A DNA stretch of 64,000 nucleotides, from positions 47,072 through 111,071 of the forward strand of contig NZ_MCNV01000025.1 of assembly GCF_001718195.1 (NCBI RefSeq). The letters run 5' to 3'. Every line of letters begins with the position of its first letter. Within the stretch, counting starts at the first letter, position 1. The position numbers and the translations under genes were made by a program. The notes under the pieces were generated by a model. That model made no database searches, was not told where the DNA came from, and worked only from the letters and a program-made list of their open reading frames with translations. Shown in pieces: positions 36,269 through 45,574 of this stretch. The stretch is from Paraburkholderia nodosa (GTDB taxonomy: Bacteria > Pseudomonadota > Gammaproteobacteria > Burkholderiales > Burkholderiaceae).

Positions 36269-39200
36269 ATGTCCGATATCGCCGCTTCCTCGCAATCCCC
36301 GTCCCCCGTTGCCGTCGTCAAGCCGGGCCAGCGCTACGCGTTCGATGGCACGCACGGCTCGTCCGACGCGCTCCTGATCGCCCGCTACCGCGAGGCCGCG
36401 CGCGCCAGCGCCGCCCGTGCGCCGCTGCTGGCCGTGATCTGCGCGAGCGCCGTGGACGCGCAGCGCCTCGCCCAGGAGATTCCGTTCTTCGCGCCCGAGG
36501 CGCGCGTGCGCCTGTTGCCCGACTGGGAAACGCTGCCGTACGACACGTTTTCTCCGCACCAGGACCTCGTTTCCGAACGCCTCGCGACGCTGCACGATCT
36601 CGGCGAAGGCCGCTGCGACATTCTCATCGTGCCGGCCACCACGGCGCTCTACCGCATGCCGCCCGCCTCGTTCCTCGCGGCGTATACGTTCTCGTTCTCG
36701 CAGGGCGAACGCCTCGACGAAGCGAAGCTCAAGTCGCAGCTCACGCTCGCGGGCTACGAGCACGTGAGCCAGGTGGTGCGCCCGGGCGAATATTGCGTGC
36801 GCGGCTCGCTCATCGACCTCTTTCCGATGGGCTCGCCGCTGCCCTACCGCATCGACCTCTTCGACGACCAGGTCGACTCGATCCGCGCGTTCGATCCGGA
36901 CAGCCAGCGCAGCCTCTATCCCGTCAAGGACGTGCGCCTGCTGCCGGGTCGCGAGTTCCCGTTCGACGAAGCCGCGCGCACGGCGTTTCGCAGCCGCTGG
37001 CGCGAGGTGTTCGAGGGCGACCCGAGCCGCGCGACGATCTACAAGGACATGGGCAACGGCGTGCCGTCGGCGGGCATCGAATACTACCTGCCGCTCTTTT
37101 TCGAAGAAACGGCCACGCTCTTCCACTATCTGCCGGCAAACGCGCAGCTGGTGTTCTCGGGCGACCTCGACGCCTCGATCCGCCGCTTCACGAACGACAC
37201 GAAGCAGCGCCACAACTTCCTCTCGCATGACCGCGAGCGGCCGATCCTGGAGCCGCAGCGACTCTTCCTGACCGACGAGGACTTCTTCACGTTCGCGAAG
37301 CCGTTCGCACGTCTCGTGCTGCCCGCCACGAGCGCGGGCGGCTGGGCCACGGCGCTGCCGAACCTCGCGATCGACCGCCACGCCGACGACCCGCTCGCGT
37401 CGCTGCGCACGTACCTCGAAACGACGAAGAACCGCGTGCTGTTCGCGGTGGAATCGGCGGGCCGGCGCGAAACCATCGCGCAGCTGCTCGCCGACAACCA
37501 TCTGCGCCCCGCGGGCGCGGACAGCTTCGAGGACTGGCTCACCGGCGACGAGCGTTTCACGATGGGCGTCGCGCCCCTCTCCACGGGCTTCTCGCTGCCG
37601 GGCGAGGAACTCGCGGTCATCACCGAGACCGAGCTTTACGGCCCGCTCGCGCGCCGCGCCGGGCGCCGTCGCCAGGAACAGGCGAGCAACGTCGATTCGA
37701 TGGTGCGCGACCTTTCCGAGCTGAAAGTGGGCGATCCGGTGGTCCATGCGCAGCATGGCATCGGCCGTTATCACGGTCTGGTGACGATGGACCTCGGCGA
37801 AGGCGACACCGAGTTCCTGCACCTCGAATATGCGAACGGCAGCAAGCTCTACGTGCCGGTATCGCAACTGCATGTGATTTCGCGCTACAGCGGCGCCGAT
37901 CCCGATAGCGCGCCGCTGCATGCGCTCGGTTCGGGCCAGTGGGAAAAGGCGCGCCGCAAGGCCGCGCAGCAGATCCGCGACACGGCCGCCGAGCTTTTGA
38001 ACCTCTACGCACGCCGCGCCGCGCGCGAGGGCCACGCGTTCGCGCTCGAGCCGCGAGACTATGTCAAGTTCGCGGAGAGTTTCGGTTTCGAGGAAACGCC
38101 GGACCAGGCCGCCGCGATCGCCGCGGTCATCGGCGACATGACGAGCGGCAAGCCGATGGACCGCCTCGTCTGCGGCGACGTGGGCTTCGGCAAAACGGAA
38201 GTGGCATTGCGCGCGGCGTTCATCGCCGTGATGGGCGGCAAGCAGGTGGCAATCCTCTCGCCCACCACGCTGCTCGCCGAGCAGCACACGCAGACCTTCA
38301 CGGACCGCTTCGCCGACTGGCCCGTGCGCATCGCCGAGCTGTCGCGCTTCAAGTCCGCCAAGGAAGTGAGCGGCTCGATCCAGCAGATCAACGACGGCAG
38401 CGTCGATATCGTGATCGGCACGCACAAGCTGCTTTCGTCCGATGTTCAGTTCAAGCGCCTCGGGCTCGTGATCATCGACGAGGAACACCGTTTCGGCGTG
38501 CGTCAGAAGGAGGCGCTCAAGGCGCTGCGCGCGGAAGTCGACGTGCTCACGCTCACCGCCACGCCGATTCCGCGTACGCTCGGCATGGCGCTCGAAGGCC
38601 TGCGCGACTTCTCCGTGATCGCGACCGCGCCGCAAAAGCGCCTCGCCATCAAGACGTTCGTGCGCCGCGAAGAAGGCAGCGTGATTCGCGAGGCCATGCT
38701 GCGCGAACTCAAGCGCGGCGGTCAGGTGTACTTCCTTCACAACGAGGTCGAGACCATCGAGAACCGCCGTGCGATGCTCGAAGCGCTCGTGCCGGAAGCG
38801 CGCATCGCCGTGGCGCACGGCCAGATGCACGAGCGTGAACTCGAAGCCGTGATGCGCGATTTCGTGGCGCAACGCGCGAACGTGCTGCTCTGCACGACGA
38901 TCATCGAGACCGGCATCGACGTGCCGACGGCGAACACGATCCTCATCCACCGTTCCGACAAGTTCGGCCTCGCGCAGCTGCACCAGCTGCGCGGCCGTGT
39001 CGGGCGTTCGCACCACCAGGCGTACGCGTATTTGCTCGTGCACGATCCGCAAGGGCTCACGAAGCAGGCGCAACGCCGGCTCGAAGCCATTCAGCAGATG
39101 GAGGAACTCGGTTCGGGCTTCTATCTGGCGATGCACGACCTCGAGATTCGCGGCACGGGCGAGGTGCTCGGCGACAAGCAGTCGGGCGAGATCCAGGAGA

Positions 39201-39748
39201 TCGGCTTCCAGCTGTATACGGACATGCTCAACGACGCCGTGAAGGCGCTGAAAGACGGCCGCGAGCCCGATCTCAACGCGCCGCTCGCGGCGACCACCGA
39301 GATCAACCTGCACGCGCCCGCCATCCTGCCCGCCGACTATTGCGGCGACGTGCAGGAGCGCCTGTCGCTCTACAAGCGGCTCGCGAACTGCGAGCACGAC
39401 GATTCGATCGACGGCATTCAGGAAGAGCTGATCGACCGGTTCGGCAAGATGCCCGCGCAAGCGCATGCGCTGATCGAAACGCACCGTCTGCGTCTGGCGG
39501 CCAAGCCCCTCGGCATCACGAAGATCGATGCGGGCGAAGCGGTCATCGGCCTGCAGTTCGTGCCGAATCCGCCCGTGGACGCCATGCGCATCATCGAGAT
39601 GGTGCAGAAGCACAAGCACATCAAGCTCGCGGGGCAGGACAAGCTGCGCATCGAAACGCGCAGCCCCGATCTCGCGGTACGTGTTGCGACCGTGAAGGAA
39701 ACGTTGCGCGCGCTCGGTGCGCCCAATCGCGCTGGCGCATCGCGCTGA
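36269..39748 (+). CDS. mfd: Transcription-repair coupling factor
   Basis: 1159 aa. The order is a UvrB-like N-terminal half, the RNA-polymerase interaction (CarD-like) domain at about 490-560 (LKVGDPVVHAQHGIGRYHGL), an SF2 translocase with Walker A GDVGFGKTEVALRAAF near 635, DEEH box in IIDEEHRFGVRQ near 735, motif VI HQLRGRVGRSHHQAY, and the C-terminal TRCF domain. It removes stalled RNA polymerase and recruits UvrA. The ATG at 36269 starts MSDIAASSQ; the upstream extension to 36191 is low-complexity. It is divergent from ispD, 237 bp apart, with its own terminator. Confidence 0.99.
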   Translation: MSDIAASSQSPSPVAVVKPGQRYAFDGTHGSSDALLIARYREAARASAARAPLLAVICASAVDAQRLAQEIPFFAPEARVRLLPDWETLPYDTFSPHQDLVSERLATLHDLGEGRCDILIVPATTALYRMPPASFLAAYTFSFSQGERLDEAKLKSQLTLAGYEHVSQVVRPGEYCVRGSLIDLFPMGSPLPYRIDLFDDQVDSIRAFDPDSQRSLYPVKDVRLLPGREFPFDEAARTAFRSRWREVFEGDPSRATIYKDMGNGVPSAGIEYYLPLFFEETATLFHYLPANAQLVFSGDLDASIRRFTNDTKQRHNFLSHDRERPILEPQRLFLTDEDFFTFAKPFARLVLPATSAGGWATALPNLAIDRHADDPLASLRTYLETTKNRVLFAVESAGRRETIAQLLADNHLRPAGADSFEDWLTGDERFTMGVAPLSTGFSLPGEELAVITETELYGPLARRAGRRRQEQASNVDSMVRDLSELKVGDPVVHAQHGIGRYHGLVTMDLGEGDTEFLHLEYANGSKLYVPVSQLHVISRYSGADPDSAPLHALGSGQWEKARRKAAQQIRDTAAELLNLYARRAAREGHAFALEPRDYVKFAESFGFEETPDQAAAIAAVIGDMTSGKPMDRLVCGDVGFGKTEVALRAAFIAVMGGKQVAILSPTTLLAEQHTQTFTDRFADWPVRIAELSRFKSAKEVSGSIQQINDGSVDIVIGTHKLLSSDVQFKRLGLVIIDEEHRFGVRQKEALKALRAEVDVLTLTATPIPRTLGMALEGLRDFSVIATAPQKRLAIKTFVRREEGSVIREAMLRELKRGGQVYFLHNEVETIENRRAMLEALVPEARIAVAHGQMHERELEAVMRDFVAQRANVLLCTTIIETGIDVPTANTILIHRSDKFGLAQLHQLRGRVGRSHHQAYAYLLVHDPQGLTKQAQRRLEAIQQMEELGSGFYLAMHDLEIRGTGEVLGDKQSGEIQEIGFQLYTDMLNDAVKALKDGREPDLNAPLAATTEINLHAPAILPADYCGDVQERLSLYKRLANCEHDDSIDGIQEELIDRFGKMPAQAHALIETHRLRLAAKPLGITKIDAGEAVIGLQFVPNPPVDAMRIIEMVQKHKHIKLAGQDKLRIETRSPDLAVRVATVKETLRALGAPNRAGASR

Positions 39749-39769
39749 ACGCCTTTTCATCATCTTCGG

Positions 39770-39801
39770 ACGCCCGCGCGGATTGCCCTCTGCGCGGGCG
39801 T
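39770..39801 (+). terminator. mfd terminator
   Basis: ACGCCCGCGC / GCGCGGGCGT with a 12-nt loop and TTTTC after it, 21 bp past the mfd stop. Confidence 0.9.
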
Positions 39802-39874
39802 TTTCACGTCATGCTGCAGCGCGCCATGCGCAGCGCAGTCGCCCGCTGCGTGGGACGCGATACGGCTCGCGGCT

Positions 39875-39913
39875 TTGGCTTGCCGTATTCTTTTTGGGTA
39901 AGATGAAGAATAC
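39875..39913 (+). promoter_or_regulatory. argE promoter with inverted repeat around the -10
   Basis: -35 TTGGCT (39875-39880), 18-bp spacer, -10 TAAGAT (39899-39904). GTATTCTT (39885-39892) and AAGAATAC (39906-39913) are perfect 8-bp arms with a 13-bp spacer flanking the -10, like a repressor site. Confidence 0.5.
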
Positions 39914-39932
39914 AAGCAAGCTGGAGTCCAAC

Positions 39933-41156
39933 ATGTCCCTCGCCGCTGAAGCAGCGCAGTCGTCCACGCCTTCCGCCTCCCTTCCCGCCTCGCTTGCCTG
40001 GGTCACCCGTCTGGTTTCGATGGATACGGTCAGCCGCCATCCGAATCTCGGCCTGATCGAGACCGTGCGCGACGATCTGCGCGCGCGCGGCATCGAATCG
40101 ACGCTCACCTATGGCCGCGACGGCAAATGGGCCAACCTGTTCGCCACGATCCCCGCGCACAACGGCGAAACGAACGGCGGCATCGTGCTCTCCGGGCACA
40201 CCGACGTGGTGCCCGTGGACGGCCAGAAATGGGACAGCGACCCATTCAAGCCCGAGATTCGCGACGGGCTGCTCTATGGCCGCGGCACCTGCGACATGAA
40301 GGGTTTCATCGGCGCGGCGCTCACGCTCCTGCCGGAGATCCAGCAGACGAAGCTTGCCAAGCCCTTGCACCTCGCGCTCTCGTTCGACGAGGAAGTAGGC
40401 TGCGTAGGCGCGCCGCTCATGATCGAAGAACTCGTGAAGCGCGGCGTGAAGCCTGAAGGCTGCATCGTGGGCGAGCCCACGAGCATGCGCCCCATCGTCG
40501 CGCACAAGGGCATCAACGCGTACCAGTGCTGCGTGCGCGGGCAGGCCGCTCATTCGTCGCTCACGCCGCGCGGCCTGAACGCGATCGAGTACGCGGCGCG
40601 CCTCATCTGCTACATCCGCGACATGGCCGACGAGTTCCGCGCGAACGGTCCGTTCGACGAGCTTTACGACGTGCCGTTCACGACCGCGCAGACGAGCACG
40701 ATCGAAGGCGGCAACGCGATCAACACGGTGCCCGCCGAATGCCGCTTCGCGTTCGAGTTCCGCAATCTGCCGACGCTCGACCCCGACACGATCTTCGCGC
40801 GCATCGAGCAGTACGCACGCGAAACGCTGGTGCCGAAGATGCAGCGCGAGCACGCGGTGGGCGCGATCGAGTTCACGAAGATCGCCGCCGCCCCCGGCCT
40901 CGACGCCACCGAGCAGGCCGCGATCACGCAGCTCGTGCGCGCGCTCACTGCCGATCAGGCGCGACGCAAGGTGGCCTATGGCACCGAGGCGGGCCTGTTC
41001 GCACGCGCGGGCATTCCGAGCGTGGTGTGCGGCCCCGGCGACATCCAGCAGGCGCACAAGCCGAACGAATACGTCTCGCTCGAACAGCTCGCGGCCTGCG
41101 AAGGTTTCCTGCGCAAGCTCGTGCACGGCATGTCCGTCGAAGCCCTGGCACAGTAA
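39933..41156 (+). CDS. argE: Acetylornithine deacetylase
   Basis: 407 aa. M20 metallopeptidase family: SGHTDVVPVDGQKW (His89, Asp91), GRGTCDMKGF (Asp121, bridging zinc) and FDEEVGCVGAP (Glu153 general base, Glu154 ligand). It removes acetyl from N-acetylornithine in arginine synthesis. SGHTDVVPV and GRGTCDMKG fit ArgE rather than DapE. GGAG lies about 9 nt before ATG 39933; an in-frame ATG at 39903 would add ten residues but falls within the predicted promoter. The dehydratase gene follows after 21 bp, probably cotranscribed. Confidence 0.95.
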   Translation: MSLAAEAAQSSTPSASLPASLAWVTRLVSMDTVSRHPNLGLIETVRDDLRARGIESTLTYGRDGKWANLFATIPAHNGETNGGIVLSGHTDVVPVDGQKWDSDPFKPEIRDGLLYGRGTCDMKGFIGAALTLLPEIQQTKLAKPLHLALSFDEEVGCVGAPLMIEELVKRGVKPEGCIVGEPTSMRPIVAHKGINAYQCCVRGQAAHSSLTPRGLNAIEYAARLICYIRDMADEFRANGPFDELYDVPFTTAQTSTIEGGNAINTVPAECRFAFEFRNLPTLDPDTIFARIEQYARETLVPKMQREHAVGAIEFTKIAAAPGLDATEQAAITQLVRALTADQARRKVAYGTEAGLFARAGIPSVVCGPGDIQQAHKPNEYVSLEQLAACEGFLRKLVHGMSVEALAQ

Positions 41157-41177
41157 CCACGTCGGACGCGCACCATC

Positions 41178-42188
41178 ATGTCCACCGCCGCGCCGCTGCC
41201 CACCAGTCACACGATCGACGGTGAGGCGATCCCCACGCTCGACGAGATCGCCTCGCAGCATTTCGCGCTCGCGCCGTGGGTACTGCGCACGCCGGTGTTC
41301 GACCGCCACGATCTGTCCACGCTCGAAGCGACACTCGTGAACTTCAAGTTCGAGCTGCTGCAGTCGAGCGGCACCTTCAAGGTGCGCGGCGCATTCACGC
41401 ATCTGCTCGCCCTCGACGCAGCGCAACGCAGCGCGGGCGTCACGTGCGTTTCGGGCGGCAATCACGCAATTGCAGTGGCGTACGCGGCGATGCGCCTTGG
41501 CATCAGCGCGAAGGTCGTGCTCTTTCGCTCCGCGAGCGCGGCACGCGTCGCGCAGTGCAAGCGCTTTGGCGCAGAAATCGTCGTGGCGGGCAACAGCAGC
41601 GAGGCGTTCGAGATCGTGCGCCGTATCGAGACCGACGAGGGACGCTATTTCGTGCATCCCTTCAACGGCTATCGCACGGTGCTCGGCACGGCCACGCTCG
41701 GCTACGAATGGGCCACCCAGGCGCCCGATCTCGACGCGGTCGTCGTGCCCATCGGCGGCGGCGGGCTCGCAGCGGGCGTCGCCACCGCGCTGCGGCTCGC
41801 GAATCCGCGCGTGCACGTGTATGGCGTCGAGCCCGAGGGCGCGGACGTGATGGCGCGCAGCTTCGCCGCGAACCATACGGTGCGCCTGACCCACATGCAC
41901 TCGATCGCCGACTCGCTCATGGCGCCGCATGCGGAGCAATACAGCTATACGCTGTGCCGCCGTCATCTCGAGCGCGTCGTTACGGTCTCCGACGACGCCT
42001 TGCGCAGCGCGATGCGCGTGCTCTTCGAGCAACTCAAACTCGCCGTCGAGCCTGCTTGCGCCACCGCCACGGCGGGCTTGCTCGGGCCGCTGCGCGACAC
42101 GCTGCAAGGCAAACGCGTCGGCGTGCTGCTGTGTGGCACCAACACCGATCCAGCGACCTTTCACCAGCAGATCTCGCTTGCGCGCTAA
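41178..42188 (+). CDS. PLP-dependent threonine/serine dehydratase family protein
   Basis: 336 aa, fold type II. The PLP lysine is Lys68 in SSGTFKVRGA. The phosphate-binding loop is IGGGGLAAGVATA near 193, and SGGNHAIAVAYAA (about 94) is the substrate loop. It lacks the C-terminal ACT regulatory domains of biosynthetic IlvA, so it resembles catabolic TdcB-type enzymes or serine racemase-like proteins. GNHA in place of the common GNHG/S is unremarkable. It probably deaminates L-threonine or L-serine. It follows argE by 21 bp. Exact substrate unsure. Confidence 0.9.
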   Translation: MSTAAPLPTSHTIDGEAIPTLDEIASQHFALAPWVLRTPVFDRHDLSTLEATLVNFKFELLQSSGTFKVRGAFTHLLALDAAQRSAGVTCVSGGNHAIAVAYAAMRLGISAKVVLFRSASAARVAQCKRFGAEIVVAGNSSEAFEIVRRIETDEGRYFVHPFNGYRTVLGTATLGYEWATQAPDLDAVVVPIGGGGLAAGVATALRLANPRVHVYGVEPEGADVMARSFAANHTVRLTHMHSIADSLMAPHAEQYSYTLCRRHLERVVTVSDDALRSAMRVLFEQLKLAVEPACATATAGLLGPLRDTLQGKRVGVLLCGTNTDPATFHQQISLAR

Positions 42189-42365
42189 CTCAGCGCACGC
42201 GCGGTGGGCACGCCGCATGCGTTCGCCGGGACTCCGTCGCCGGTCCCCGTCAAAAGGTCAGGGAATGTCAAATTGCTACCGCGATACGGATGCGTTCGCT
42301 ATGATTGCGCCAATACGCCGTATTGACCCCAGCCCCGTGCTGCACCATTCAGGGAGAGCCCGCTC

Positions 42366-42812
42366 ATGAGCATCGTCCAGGAGTTCAAGGAATTCGCCGT
42401 CAAAGGCAACGTGATGGATCTCGCCGTCGGTGTGATCATCGGCGGTGCGTTCTCGAGCATTGTCAACTCGATCGTGAAAGACCTCATCATGCCGGTCATC
42501 GGCGTGATCACGGGCGGCCTCGACTTCTCGAACATGTTCGTTCGGCTCGGCCATATTCCGGCCAGCTACAAAGGCAACCCCGAGTCGTACAAGGATCTGC
42601 AGACCGCGGGCGTGGCCGTGTTCGGCTATGGCTCGTTCATTACCGCGGTGATCAACTTCGTCATTCTCGCGTTCATCATCTTTCTGATGGTGAAGTTCAT
42701 CAACAAGCTGCGCCAGCCGCAAGCCGCCGCGCCCGCCGAGCCGCCGCCCACGCCGGAAGACGTGCTGCTGCTGCGCGAGATCCGCGATTCGTTGCAGAAC
42801 AATCCGCGCTAA
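42366..42812 (+). CDS. mscL: Large-conductance mechanosensitive channel
   Basis: 148 aa. MSIVQEFKEFAVKGNVMDLAVGVIIGGAFSSIV (here MSIVQEFKEFAVKGNVMDLA and the next helix) is the N-terminal helix and pore-lining TM1; TM2 is near residues 90-112 (ITAVINFVILAFIIFLMV), followed by the charged C-terminal bundle. It opens under membrane tension to release solutes in hypo-osmotic shock. It is followed by a strong bidirectional terminator shared with the convergent hybrid kinase gene. Confidence 0.99.
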   Translation: MSIVQEFKEFAVKGNVMDLAVGVIIGGAFSSIVNSIVKDLIMPVIGVITGGLDFSNMFVRLGHIPASYKGNPESYKDLQTAGVAVFGYGSFITAVINFVILAFIIFLMVKFINKLRQPQAAAPAEPPPTPEDVLLLREIRDSLQNNPR

Positions 42813-42832
42813 GCCCGCACGAGCGCCCAGAC

Positions 42833-42870
42833 AAAAGCCCGCGCCGCCGCAAGGTCGCGCGGGCTTTTTT
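42833..42870. terminator. Bidirectional terminator between mscL and hybrid kinase
   Basis: AAAAGCCCGCGC / GCGCGGGCTTTTTT with a 12-nt loop, with U-runs in both directions. Confidence 0.92.
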
Positions 42871-42890
42871 GTGCCCGGATCGAGACAGCG

Positions 42891-44888
42891 TCAGGGACGA
42901 GGCGCGGCGGAATCGGACTCGGCCGCCGCGCTGCGCGCCGCTGCGGCCTCTTCAATGAGCCGTTCGAGCTGCTCGAAGTTGACGGGCTTCGTGAGGTGCG
43001 CGGTAAAGCCCGCTTCCACGCTGCGTCGAACGTCGTCGTCGGTGCCGAAGCCGGTGAGCGCAACGGCGGGCGCCGTTGATTGCGCACGAAACGCCCGGAT
43101 GAAGTCGATGCCCGAGCCATCCGGCAGGCCGATATCGCTCACCACGAGGTCAAAGGCCATGCTGGCCGTGAGCGCGAGCGCGCCGGCCACGCTGCCCGCC
43201 ACCGCCACCTCGTGGCCGCCCGCGCGCATCAGTTGCGACATGACCTCGGCGGTGTCCTCGTGATCTTCGATCAACAGGATGTTCATCGCGCCCACCGGGT
43301 GCCGCCCGCGCAGTTCGGCGGTCGCGGCCGCCCCTTCGCCTCGCGCCGCAGTCGGCAGCACGATCGTGAAGGTCGCGCCACAATGCGCGCCGGGGCTCTT
43401 CGCGCTCACGTTACCGCCGTGCGCCTCGGTCAGCGCCCGCGTCACGGCAAGGCCTAGACCGAGTCCGCCGAACTGGCGCGTGAGATTGTGGCTGCCCTGC
43501 TCGAAGGCATGAAAGAGCTTGCCGATCTGCTCGGGCGCAATGCCGATGCCCGTATCCTCGACCTCAATCTCTACCTGCATGCGCTCGTCGCGCGTGCGCA
43601 CGTAGATGTGGCCCCCGTCTGGCGTGAACTTCGCGGCGTTGCGCACGAGGTTCCAGAGCATCTGCTGCAGGCGCGCACGGTCGCCGCGCACGTAATGCTG
43701 CTGCGCGCGCAGATCGACGTGGACGTCCTGCTGTTTGATCTGGATTTCGCTATGGAAGAGCTCGAGCACGGCCTCGATCACCTCGTGGACATCGACGGTC
43801 TCCAGCGCAAGGCTCAGCTTGCCGTTGGCCACGCGCGTGAGATCGAGCAGGTCGTCGATCAGACGCGCCTCGAGCTCGATATTGCGGCGGATCATCAGCA
43901 CGCCCGCGCGCGCCGCATCGGGCAGGCCCGGGATCTGCTCCAGCAGACGCGTGCCCGCGAGCACCGGCGTGAGCGGCGTGCGCAGCTCGTGCGAAAGCAT
44001 GGCGAGGAAGCGGTCTTTCGCGCGGTTGGCTTCTTCGGCGGTCTGCCGCGCGGCCTGCTCCGAGGCGAGCAGGCGCTCGCGCTCCTGGGTCGCTTCACGC
44101 TGTGCGTCGATGTCGGTGCAACTGCCGAACCATTTGTTCACGCCGCCGCGCGGGTCGCGCATCGGAACGATTCGGACATCGAACCATCGATAAGCGCCAT
44201 CGTGGCGGCGAATCCGCAATTCGTGGCGATAATCGGCGGCGCCGCTGCTCACGGCCCTGAGCCAGGTGTGGCGAATCTCTTCGCGGTCGTCGGCATGCAC
44301 GGCGTCGAGCCAAGCGAGACCGTGTGACTGGCCCGCGTCGAGACCCGTGTAGTCGAGCCACTGCTTCGAGACGAAGTCGCAATTGCCGTCCGCGCCGCAG
44401 GTGAGCACGAGGTGCGGCAAGGCTTCGGAGAGCGTGCGATAGTGCTCTTCGCGGTCGCGCAGGAGCAGCGCTTCGTCGGAGGCGCGCTGCAGCGCGACCT
44501 GCGATAGCACGCGCGCGACGGCTTCAGGCAGATAGTCGAGGTAGTCACCCGATTTCGGCACCACGTCCGAGACGCCCGCGCGCAATGCGGCGATCACGCG
44601 GGACTCGTCGGTGAAACCGGTCACGAGAATGGCCGGCACGCGCACGTCGTCGGCACGCAGACGGCGGAAGAAGTCAAGGCCCGTTTCCGCGCCGTCGAGC
44701 TGATAGTCGAGCACCAGCACGTCGGGCGTTTGCACGGCGAGCAGCGCGCGCGCCTCCCCGACACCTGTGCAGGTGTCCACGCGCGCCCCGGCGCGCAGCA
44801 GCGATTTGCGTGCGAGGCGCAGGATGCCTTCGTCGTCGTCGACGACGAGCACGCGCGCGCCGTCCAGCATCGTGGGTTCCTCAGTCAT
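42891..44888 (-). CDS. Hybrid sensor histidine kinase: REC-PAS-HisKA-HATPase-REC
   Basis: 665 aa, cytosolic with no membrane segment. REC1 is ~12-130 (phospho-acceptor Asp61 in LVLDYQLDGAE), PAS ~148-268 (with PAC motif YRWFDVRIVPMRDPRGG), HisKA with His300 in AMLSHELRTPL, HATPase ~405-525 (FGGLGLGLAVTRALTEAHGG), and REC2 from 535 with Asp585 (VVSDIGLPDGSG). A soluble kinase with a receiver at each end suits a relay that receives phosphate from another kinase. It is the third gene of a minus-strand unit after the CHASE3-like kinase and the single-domain receiver. The start is 44888, or the ATG at 44870, which has a better GAGGA site. Confidence 0.95.
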   Translation of the reverse strand: MTEEPTMLDGARVLVVDDDEGILRLARKSLLRAGARVDTCTGVGEARALLAVQTPDVLVLDYQLDGAETGLDFFRRLRADDVRVPAILVTGFTDESRVIAALRAGVSDVVPKSGDYLDYLPEAVARVLSQVALQRASDEALLLRDREEHYRTLSEALPHLVLTCGADGNCDFVSKQWLDYTGLDAGQSHGLAWLDAVHADDREEIRHTWLRAVSSGAADYRHELRIRRHDGAYRWFDVRIVPMRDPRGGVNKWFGSCTDIDAQREATQERERLLASEQAARQTAEEANRAKDRFLAMLSHELRTPLTPVLAGTRLLEQIPGLPDAARAGVLMIRRNIELEARLIDDLLDLTRVANGKLSLALETVDVHEVIEAVLELFHSEIQIKQQDVHVDLRAQQHYVRGDRARLQQMLWNLVRNAAKFTPDGGHIYVRTRDERMQVEIEVEDTGIGIAPEQIGKLFHAFEQGSHNLTRQFGGLGLGLAVTRALTEAHGGNVSAKSPGAHCGATFTIVLPTAARGEGAAATAELRGRHPVGAMNILLIEDHEDTAEVMSQLMRAGGHEVAVAGSVAGALALTASMAFDLVVSDIGLPDGSGIDFIRAFRAQSTAPAVALTGFGTDDDVRRSVEAGFTAHLTKPVNFEQLERLIEEAAAARSAAAESDSAAPRP

Positions 44889-44998
44889 GCGCGAAGCGTC
44901 CCTTCGGGCACGGGTCCGGTTTGCCGCCGTTCTTGCCGCCGTTGTTCCATTCGATTGCCAATGCGTGATGAATCCATGCTTGATGCATGCGTAGTGCG

Positions 44999-45499
44999 TT
45001 ATCGGGCGCCGCCCGGCCGGGGCTGAACGAAGCGATGTCCCGGCGGCAGCTTGACGACCTGGAGAAAGAAGCCGAGCCGGCGAACGGCCTCGATGAACGC
45101 GTCATATTCGACCGGTTTCGTGATGTACACGTTGCAGCCGAGTTCATAGCAGCGTTCGATTTCGCGCGGGTCGTCGGTGGTCGTGAGCACGATCACCGGC
45201 ACCGACGCCGTGGCGGGCTCCGCTTTCAGGCGCCGCAGCACCTCGAAGCCGTCCACACGCGGCATACGCAGGTCGAGCAGCACGACAAAATTGCCGAGTG
45301 TGTCGCGCGACGGCCAGTTCGCGTGCGCAGCCGGGTGATCGCCAGGGGTGCCGAAAAAATAATCGAGCGCCTCCTGGCCGTCGCGAAAGCGCAGAAAACC
45401 GTTCGAGATCCCCGAACGCCGCAGGTTACGCTCGACCAGCGTGGCGTGCCCGTCGTCGTCTTCGATCAGCACGATGCTGACCTGTTCCCCGTTCGTCAT
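44999..45499 (-). CDS. Single-domain response regulator, Rcp1 type
   Basis: 166 aa, receiver only. The acidic pair is in VLIEDDDGHATLVERNL, phospho-acceptor Asp76 in VVLLDLRMPRVDG, and Lys in VYITKPVEYDAF. The DDDGHATL motif and the C-terminal extension are typical of the Rcp1 family that partners phytochrome-like or CHASE3 kinases. With no output domain it probably shuttles phosphate. It lies between the CHASE3-like kinase (75 bp upstream) and the hybrid kinase (110 bp downstream). Confidence 0.95.
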   Translation of the reverse strand: MTNGEQVSIVLIEDDDGHATLVERNLRRSGISNGFLRFRDGQEALDYFFGTPGDHPAAHANWPSRDTLGNFVVLLDLRMPRVDGFEVLRRLKAEPATASVPVIVLTTTDDPREIERCYELGCNVYITKPVEYDAFIEAVRRLGFFLQVVKLPPGHRFVQPRPGGAR

Positions 45500-45574
45500 C
45501 TCGACTCTCCTACGACCTGCATGAATTTTTTAAGGCTTGTTGAAAGCTTGCCGCGCAGCGGGCCAGAATACCCG

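Noticed and set aside
36071..39763. A 1230-codon open frame on the minus strand
   Set aside because: It is antisense to mfd along its whole length and has shadow-type composition. The mfd motifs are unmistakable.
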